A stretch of DNA of 64,000 nucleotides from Pleurodeles waltl (Eukaryota; Chordata; Amphibia; Caudata; Salamandridae). Numbering within the stretch: position 1 is the stretch's first letter; every line of letters starts with the position of its first letter. Shown here one piece after another: positions 57,879-64,000 of this stretch. The DNA is taken from positions 778,917,138 to 778,981,137 of the forward strand of contig NC_090438.1 in the NCBI RefSeq assembly GCF_031143425.1. The letters are read 5' to 3'. Position numbers and translations under genes: made by a program. The notes below the pieces were generated by a model. The model saw nothing but the letters and a program-made list of their open reading frames with translations. It had not been told where the DNA came from and did not search any database.

Positions 57879-58452
57879 TAGGAGGTTTGTGAAGGGATAT
57901 GGATCCATTGTGACAGCCCTCACAGAACTCACCTCCAAGAAAATGCCCAAGAAAGTAAACTGGACTGTAGAATGCCAACAGGCCTTTGACACCCTGAAGC
58001 AAGCTATGTGCACAGCACCAGTTCTAAAAGCTCCAGATTACTCCAAGCAATTCATTGTGCAAACAGATGCCTCTGAACATGGGATAGGGGCAGTTTTGTC
58101 CCAAACAAATGATGATGGCCTTGACCAGCCTGTTGCTTTCATTAGCAGGAGGTTACTCCCCAGGGAGCAGCGTTGGAGTGCCATTGAGAGGGAGGCCTTT
58201 GCTGTGGTTTGGTCCCTGAAGAAGCTGAGACCATACCTCTTTGGTACTCACTTCCTAGTTCAGACTGACCACAGACCTCTCAGATGGCTGATGCAAATGA
58301 AAGGTGAAAATCCAAAACTGTTGAGGTGGTCCATCTCCCTACAGGGAATGGACTTTGTAGTGGAACACAGACCTGGGACTGCCCATGCCAATGCAGATGG
58401 CCTTTCCAGGTTCTTCCACTTAGAAAATGAAGACTCTCTTGGGAAAGGTTAG
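57879..58452 (+). pseudogene. Gmr1-like Gag-Pol, second segment (RNase H)
   Basis: Continues the reverse transcriptase at RRFVKGYGSIV after the Tc1 insertion. It then gives the connection domain and RNase H: QTDASEHGIGAVLSQ (Asp), AIEREAFAVVWSLK (Glu), LVQTDHRPLRWL (Asp) and HANADGLSRF (Asp). The four acidic RNase H residues are present. It ends at a stop at 58450-58452, 38 bases before the 3' LTR. With one TA at the insertion site the two segments have a combined length divisible by three, giving one frame of about 1592 residues. Confidence 0.92.
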
Positions 58453-58470
58453 TCTCATCCTCTTTCGTTT

Positions 58471-58490
58471 GGGGGGGGGGGGGCGGGTTG
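58471..58490 (+). promoter_or_regulatory. Polypurine tract before 3' LTR
   Basis: A run of 13 G, then cgggttg, directly before the LTR start tgtaagg. This is the place and base composition of the plus-strand primer tract of an LTR retrotransposon. Confidence 0.75.
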
Positions 58491-61174
58491 TGTAAGGAAA
58501 TGCCTCCTTGGCATGGTTACCCCCTGACTTTTTGCCTTTGCTGATGCTATGTTTTGAATTGAAAGTGTGCTGAGGCCTGCTAACCAGGCCCCAGCACCAG
58601 TGTTCTTTCCCTAACCTGTACTTTTGATTCCACAATTGGCACACCCTGGCATCCAGATAAGTCCCTTGTAACTGGTACCTCTGGTACCAAGGGCCCTGAT
58701 GCCAGGGAAGGTCTCTAGGGGCTGCAGCATGTATTATGCCACCCTGGAGACCCCTCACTCAGCACAAACACACTGCTTACCAGCTTGTGTGTGCTAGTGA
58801 GAACAAAATGAGTAAGTCGACATGGCACTCCCCTCAGGGTGCCATGCCAGCCTCTCACTGCCTATGCGCAGTATAGGTAAGACACCCCTCTAGCAGGCCT
58901 TACAGCCCTAAGGCAGGGTGCACTATACCATAGGTGAGGGTACCAGTGCATGAGCACTGTGCCCCTACAGTGTCTAAGCAAAACCTTAGACATTGTAAGT
59001 GCAGGGTAGCCATAAGAGTATATGGTCTGGGAGTCTGTTTTACACGAACTCCACAGCACCATAATGGCTACACTGAAAACTGGGAAGTTTGGTATCAAAC
59101 TTCTCAGCACAATAAATGCACACTGATGCCAGTGTACATTTTATTGTAAAATACACCACAGAGGGCACCTTAGAGGTGCCCCCTGAAACTTAACCGACTA
59201 TCTGTGTAGGCTGACTGGTTCCAGCAGCCTGCCACACTAGAGACATGTTGCTGGCCCCATGGGGAGAGTGCCTTTGTCACTCTGAGGCCAGTAAAAAAGC
59301 CTGCACTGGGTGGAGATGCTAACACCTCCCCCAGGCAGGAGCTGTAACACCTGGCGGTGAGCCTCAAAGGCTCACCCCTTTGTCACAGCACCGCAGGACA
59401 CTCCAGCTTAGTGGAATTGCCCGCCCCCTCCGGCCACGGCCCCCACTTTTGGCGGCAAGGCTGGAGGAAACAAAGAAAGCAACAAGGAGGAGTCACTGGC
59501 CAGTCAGGACAGCCCCTAAGGTGTCCTGAGCTGAAGTGACTCTAACTTTTAGAAATCCTCCATCTTGCAGATGGAGGATTCCCCCAATAGGATTAGGGAT
59601 GTGACCCCCTCCCCTTGGGAGGGGGCACAAAGAGGGTGTACTCACCCTCAGGGCTAGTAGCCATTGGCTACTAACCCCCCAGACCTAAACACGCCCTAAA
59701 ATTTAGTATTTAAGGGCTTTCCCTGAACCTAGAATTTAGATTCCTGCAACTACAAGAAGAAGGACTGCTGAGCTGAAAAACCCCTGCAGAGGAAGAACAG
59801 AAGACACCAACTGCCTTGGCCCCAGACTCACCGGCCCGTCTCCTGCCTTCCAAAGAAACCTGCTCCAGCAACGCTTTCCAAGGGACCAGCGACCTCTGAA
59901 TCCTCTGAGGACTGCCCTGCTTCGAAAAAGACAAGAAACTCCAGAGGACAGCGGCACTGCTCCAAAAGAACTGCAACTTTGTTACAAGGAGCAGATTTAA
60001 AGACCCCTGCAACTCCCCGCAAGAAGCGTGAGACTTGCAACACTGCACCCGGCGATCCCGACTCGACTGGTGGAGAACAACCAACTCAGGGAGGACCCTC
60101 CGGCGACTCTACGACTGTGAGTAACCAAAGTTGTCCCCCCTGAGCCCCCACAGCGACGCCTGCAGAGGGAATCCCCAGGCTCCCCCTGACCGCGACTGTC
60201 TGAACTCCATTTCCTGACGGCTGGAAAAGACCCTGCACCCGCAGCCCCCAGCCCCTAAAGAAACAGAACTTCTGTGCAGGAGTGACCCCCAGGAGGCCCT
60301 CTCCCTTGCCCAGGTGGTGGCTACCCCGTGGAGCCCCCCCCTTGCCTGCCTGCAGCGCTGAAGAGACCCCTTGGTCTCCCATTGAAACCTGAAGGAAACC
60401 CGATGCGTGTTTGCACACTGCACCCGGCCGCCCCCGCGCTGCTGAGGGTGTACTTTCTGTGCTACTTTGTGTCCCCCCCGGTGCCCTACAAAACCCCCCT
60501 GGTCTGCCCTCCGAAGACGCGGGTACTTACCTGCTGGCAGACTGGAACCGGGGCACCCCCTTCTCTCCATTATAGCCTGTGTGTTTTGGGCACCTCTTTG
60601 ACCTTTGCACCTGACCGGCCCTGAGCTGCTGGTGTGATAACTTTGGGGTTACTCTGAACCCCCAACGGTGGGCTACCTTGGACCAAAAACTGAAACCTGT
60701 AAGTGACTTACTTACCTGTTAAAACTAACAATAACTTACCTCCCCCAGGAACTGTGAAAATTGCAGTGTCCACTTTTAAAACAGCTTATTGTGTTCTATG
60801 TAAAATGTATACATGCAAATGAAATGATTCAAAGTTCCTAGAGTACTTACCTGCAATACCTTTCAAATGAGATATTACATGTAAAATTTGAACCTGTGGT
60901 TCTTAAAATAAACTAAGAAAAGATATTTTTCTATAACAAAACCTATTGGCTGGATTTGTCTCTGAGTGTGTGTACCTCATTTATTGTCTATGTGTATGTA
61001 CAACAAATGCTTAACACTACTCCTTGGATAAGCCTACTGCTCGACCACACTACCACAAAATAGAGCATTAGTATTATCTCTTTTTACCACTATTTTACCT
61101 CTAAGGGGAACCCTTGGACTCTGTGCATGCTATTCCTTACTTTGAAATAGCACATACAGAGCCAACTTCCTACA
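58491..61174 (+). repeat. 3' LTR of Gmr1-like element
   Basis: 2684 bp, almost identical to 49190-51853. Differences seen by eye include single substitutions, a 2-base insertion near 58868 (tgcgcag), an extra segment of about 16 bases near 59618 (agggggcacaaagagg) and an extra aag near 59757. It ends ttcctaca and is followed by atact. Confidence 0.93.
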
Positions 61175-62035
61175 ATACTCAATTGCCAGCATCTCTCAGG
61201 GACCATGGGTGACACCCAGGCTGGCTGATGTCTTGCAGCACCAAGTACTCCACTTGCAATGCACAACACAGGTTTTTGCGATGGGAACTGACACTGCTGA
61301 GCACACCCAAACACTACAGTGTTCTTACATGGAATATGCGCTGCATGGCTGCACCAACCAAGCGTTACCGTATCTAAGCTTACCTTAAATGCCGTCACGC
61401 GCATGTTGCTATGCTACAAGAAACATCAGCAGAACCCCACGAGGTCTGAGCAAGATGGAAAGGGCAGATATATGGTACAACTACATCAGCATTCGCTTGT
61501 GGGTTGCTTATGTGGATCGTCCCTGGGGTCCCATACATTGTGGGCACTCACAGGGCACTTTGGCATCACGGAGGGGCATCTCTGTGGGGCTTCCCTTCTG
61601 CTTGTGATATTGTATGCACCTAACACCAACTAATCCTGCTCCCTAGACACATGTAACCCTGCACTCTTCCCTGACCTGGAATCACTGGTGTTATGGGGAG
61701 GGTACTTGCATATCCGACCTTGAGAGGGATGCTCCACCATACCATTGCACCATTCCACCTGCATTGGCATGGCACAGCACTTTTGCAACTGGCTTAAACA
61801 ACGATGCTTGCATGATTCACGGGGGCTTATGCATCCACTAGACCACAACTTCTCATTTTACTCCCCAGTTCATGACCTCCACACTAGATTAGATCTCTTC
61901 CTTTGCACTGAACAGGTGGGCACCCAAATAACTCTATCGGAATACCTGGCCCGTATCCTGTTGGATCACTGCCCCCTACAGTTGACCCTGCAGTGGGGCA
62001 GACCACACCCCAAAATCCCCTTCTGGAGACAGTAG
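61175..62035 (+). pseudogene. L1 ORF2 endonuclease region, broken
   Basis: Resumes the L1 after the gypsy element. A spacer is followed by LTWNMRCMAAPTKRYRI-stop (family: SWNVRGLNSPNKR) and HVAMLQET, the metal-binding glutamate segment. Later come LLLVILYAPNTN, HNFSFYSPVHDLHTRLDLFL (family: YSFFSHVHRTYSRIDYIL) and LLDHCPLQLTL (family: SDHSPV), with the catalytic Asp-His pair present. Several stops and frameshifts. Confidence 0.8.
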
Positions 62036-64000
62036 ATGTAGGCTGTCCTTGATGCACAGTTTCATAAAGGCCTTGTGCAAGGCATTGGCAGATAGTTTGT
62101 GCTAAACAAGGGATCAACTCAATACTGTGTAATTGAATGGGACGCACATAAGGTGGTATTACAGGGACACTGCATGACGGCCACATGGGCAGTCTGCAAG
62201 CACCTACAAGAAGAACTACTGTCCCTCATTAGGGAGTTACCTATTGTGGAGACAGGCATGGCTACTCATACAGCGACAATTGAGCAGCTCCAACAGCTGC
62301 GCAAACAGTTCAGCGAGGAGAGATGTGGCTAGGAAAGCAGGACCATAAATGACAATTAACTATGTTTCACGCCAAAGGGGTGACTGCTGGCCTGGCTAGT
62401 TAAAGAGGACCAAAGACGGCCCCCAACTGGAGCTATTAAGTTGGCCAGTGGCATAGTGGCCGCGATGCAACCGGCCCTCAAAGCTGCATTCCGGGACTAC
62501 TATCAATCACTGTATCGTGCAGCGGTTCACTTACCCTTGGACAGACGGATGGCTACTTGAGTGCCCGACTGTTGATTAAGCTCTCCCCACTGCAGCGAGC
62601 TGACCTTGATGAATCCCTCCAATTCGAAGAAATACAGATGGCCATAGCTCAAGCACTGTGCATAGACGAGCTGTCAATTGAGTACCAGTCTACTTTTTAT
62701 ACCCAGGTCACACAACATCTCTTGTAGATGTTTAACGAGGCCAAAGAGATGGGCCATCTCCCAAACTCGCTGTGGGAAGCCTTGATTGCAGTGTTACCCA
62801 AACCCGGCAGAGACCCACTTGATGTCCACTCGTATCAATCACTATTGCTCCTGCACGTCGACTATAAAATCCTGGGCAGGATACTGGTGAACAGATTGCT
62901 TTCTTTCGTTGGCACCCTCTTGCACAGGACCAATATGGGTTTATCCCTGGATGCAGTACCTTCCTCATCATCCAAGGCCTACTGCACCTCCTCCAGGACA
63001 TCCCACCCAAGGCTCATGACTGGTTTAGTGGTGTCCCTGGACAAAAAGAAGGCATTTGACATTTTGAGCTGGGACATTTTACTGCTGACCCTTGAAAGCA
63101 CGATGGTTGGACCAGACTACCTGGGCTAGATTCTCACACTATACAAGAATCTGACTGTGAGGGTCTGCACAGGCCAGACAATATTAGACAGCCTCATGAT
63201 CCAGAGGGGTACCAGACAAGGGTGTCCTCTCTCCCCATTGATCTTCACCTTGGCAATGGAGCCGCTGGCCTCTCAGCTGCATCTACGCTTGCATCAGTGG
63301 GGGATCCTGGATCTACATACGCATCACATCATCTCGCTCTATACAGATCACTTACAGGTCTTTCTGTGAGAGGCGAAAGCCCCACTTCCAGGATTAATGC
63401 ACCTACGGGAGGGAGGGCATATTTGGAGACATTTCGGGTTTCCAGTTGAATTGGCCCAAATCATGTGTGTTCCCGCGCCCCCCCTTACCAAACAGAATTG
63501 CCCCCAGGGGCTGCCCTCTCCGGTGGTGCTACAATACGTTCAAATATCTAGGTGTCCAGATTTACCACTCTGATAAAGACATCTGAGAAGGCAATGTGCA
63601 CAAGGCATTAGCCTCTGTCCGTAACTCGGAGCCCTTCTGGTGGTGGTTGCCTCTGTCCCTACTAGGTTGAGTGGCAATATCCAAAAAGGTGATACATCCC
63701 CACCTTCTGTATTTTTTGGGGCACTCCCGGTTATTCGGGAACTACATGACCACCTGCAGGATCTGATCTGGGGAGCAGGATGAAGAAGGGTGACTCTTAG
63801 CACCATCCAGCGCTCTTTTCTCAATGGTAGACTCTGTGGACCCAACTTTTAATTCTACTATGTGGCGGTGCAGCTGCAGTGACTGATGGGCTGGCAGCAA
63901 CTGACCCCATCCCTGGAACTCACCTCCATTAAGGGGATCCTAGGAAGAACAAGCATACACATATGGCTGACGGGCCTGAGTTGTCACCCACTACGAGAAC
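62036..64000 (+). pseudogene. L1 ORF2 reverse transcriptase, runs off window
   Basis: Motifs in order: SLWEALIAVLPKPGRDPLDV and HSYQSLLLLHVDYKILGRIL (family: SYRPISLLNTDYKILAKIL), VVSLDKKKAFDILSWDILLL (motif A, Asp kept), RGTRQGCPLSPLIFTLAMEP (motif B), then LYTDHLQVFL near 63340, where YADD is expected, so one catalytic aspartate is lost. Frames shift near 62570, 62700 and 63380. The region after 63400 keeps L1-like composition but weak motifs. Dead copy; 3' end outside the window. Confidence 0.8.

Larger units (their letters stand above)
49190..61174 (+). mobile_element. Gmr1-like Ty3/gypsy retrotransposon, full length
   Basis: A complete 11,985-bp element (10.4 kb without the nested Tc1 insertion). 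It has two direct LTRs of 2664 and 2684 bp, a leader, one long gag-pol frame, a polypurine tract and a perfect 5-bp target duplication, atact (49185-49189 and 61175-61179). The domain order is Gag, protease, integrase, reverse transcriptase, RNase H. Integrase before reverse transcriptase marks Gmr1-type elements and is unlike ordinary gypsy elements. By eye the two LTRs differ at only about 1-2% of positions plus a few small indels, so the insertion is young. No envelope-like ORF is seen. Confidence 0.92.
45300..64000 (+). mobile_element. L1-clade LINE, split by two insertions
   Basis: L1 parts occur in order on the + strand: 5' leader (about 45300-45820), ORF1 N-terminal part (to 46309), ORF1 C-terminal part (48848-49150), ORF2 endonuclease (from 61318) and ORF2 reverse transcriptase running off the window end. 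The gaps are filled exactly by the reversed solo LTR (46310-48847) and the gypsy element (49190-61174), whose target duplications mark the joins. ORF2 is broken by stops and frameshifts. The 5' limit is approximate. Confidence 0.8.

Noticed and set aside
1..64000. CRISPR arrays, bacterial operons, tRNA and rRNA genes
   Set aside because: None seen. The repeats present are transposon ends, LTRs and simple repeats, and the genome is clearly eukaryotic.

Overview
The window is vertebrate nuclear DNA, mostly giant introns filled with transposable elements. The only host gene I can support is a kinesin-3, best matched to KIF13A, on the + strand. Five consecutive coding exons lie at 6937-7088, 9133-9265, 9358-9504, 35517-35616 and 38363-38489. 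All have canonical AG/GT borders and compatible phases. They are separated by introns of 2.0 kb, 92 bp, 26.0 kb and 2.7 kb, and flanked by at least 6.9 kb upstream and 25.5 kb downstream with no further exon seen. Giant introns together with DIRS elements, L2/CR1 and L1 LINEs, very long-LTR Ty3/gypsy elements and Tc1 transposons suggest a salamander, most likely a newt such as Pleurodeles. This organism call is inference; no species-specific sequence can be proven here.

Layout. 1-886: upstream intron, nothing recognised. 887-5608: a DIRS-type tyrosine-recombinase retrotransposon with split inverted repeats and an internal complementary region, its frames broken. 5609-9504: intron and KIF13A exons 1-3. 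9505-35516: a 26-kb intron holding a 5'-truncated L2-like LINE on the minus strand (10697-11662), a degenerate ~45-bp tandem repeat (13.7-14.2 kb), a decayed DIRS-like element without recombinase (14.9-19.0 kb), a small palindromic MITE (21382-21507), an old + strand LINE broken by a candidate solo LTR and by a hairpin-rich insert (21.9-25.8 kb), a second diverged copy of that LINE (25.9-26.6 kb), a GC-rich repeat island (26.8-27.2 kb) and two copies of another dispersed repeat (30.5 and 33.8 kb). 35517-38489: KIF13A exons 4-5.

38490-64000 is a mosaic of nested elements. A minus-strand L1 is split inside its reverse transcriptase by a 2.7-kb solo LTR (41992-44691). A second, + strand L1 (about 45.3 kb to beyond the window end) is split twice: in ORF1 by a reversed solo LTR of the same broad family (46310-48847), and between ORF1 and ORF2 by a young 12-kb Ty3/gypsy element (49190-61174, TSD atact). 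The gypsy element has the Gmr1-type order Gag-protease-integrase-reverse transcriptase-RNase H. Its single long gag-pol frame is interrupted only by a 1552-bp Tc1-like DD37E transposon (56325-57876) with a TA duplication.

The elements do not cooperate as a system: they record successive insertions, and the nesting gives their relative order. The most noteworthy items are the nested locus, the nearly intact Gmr1-like element, the DIRS circle-junction architecture and the run of adjacent hairpins near 24.4-25.1 kb.
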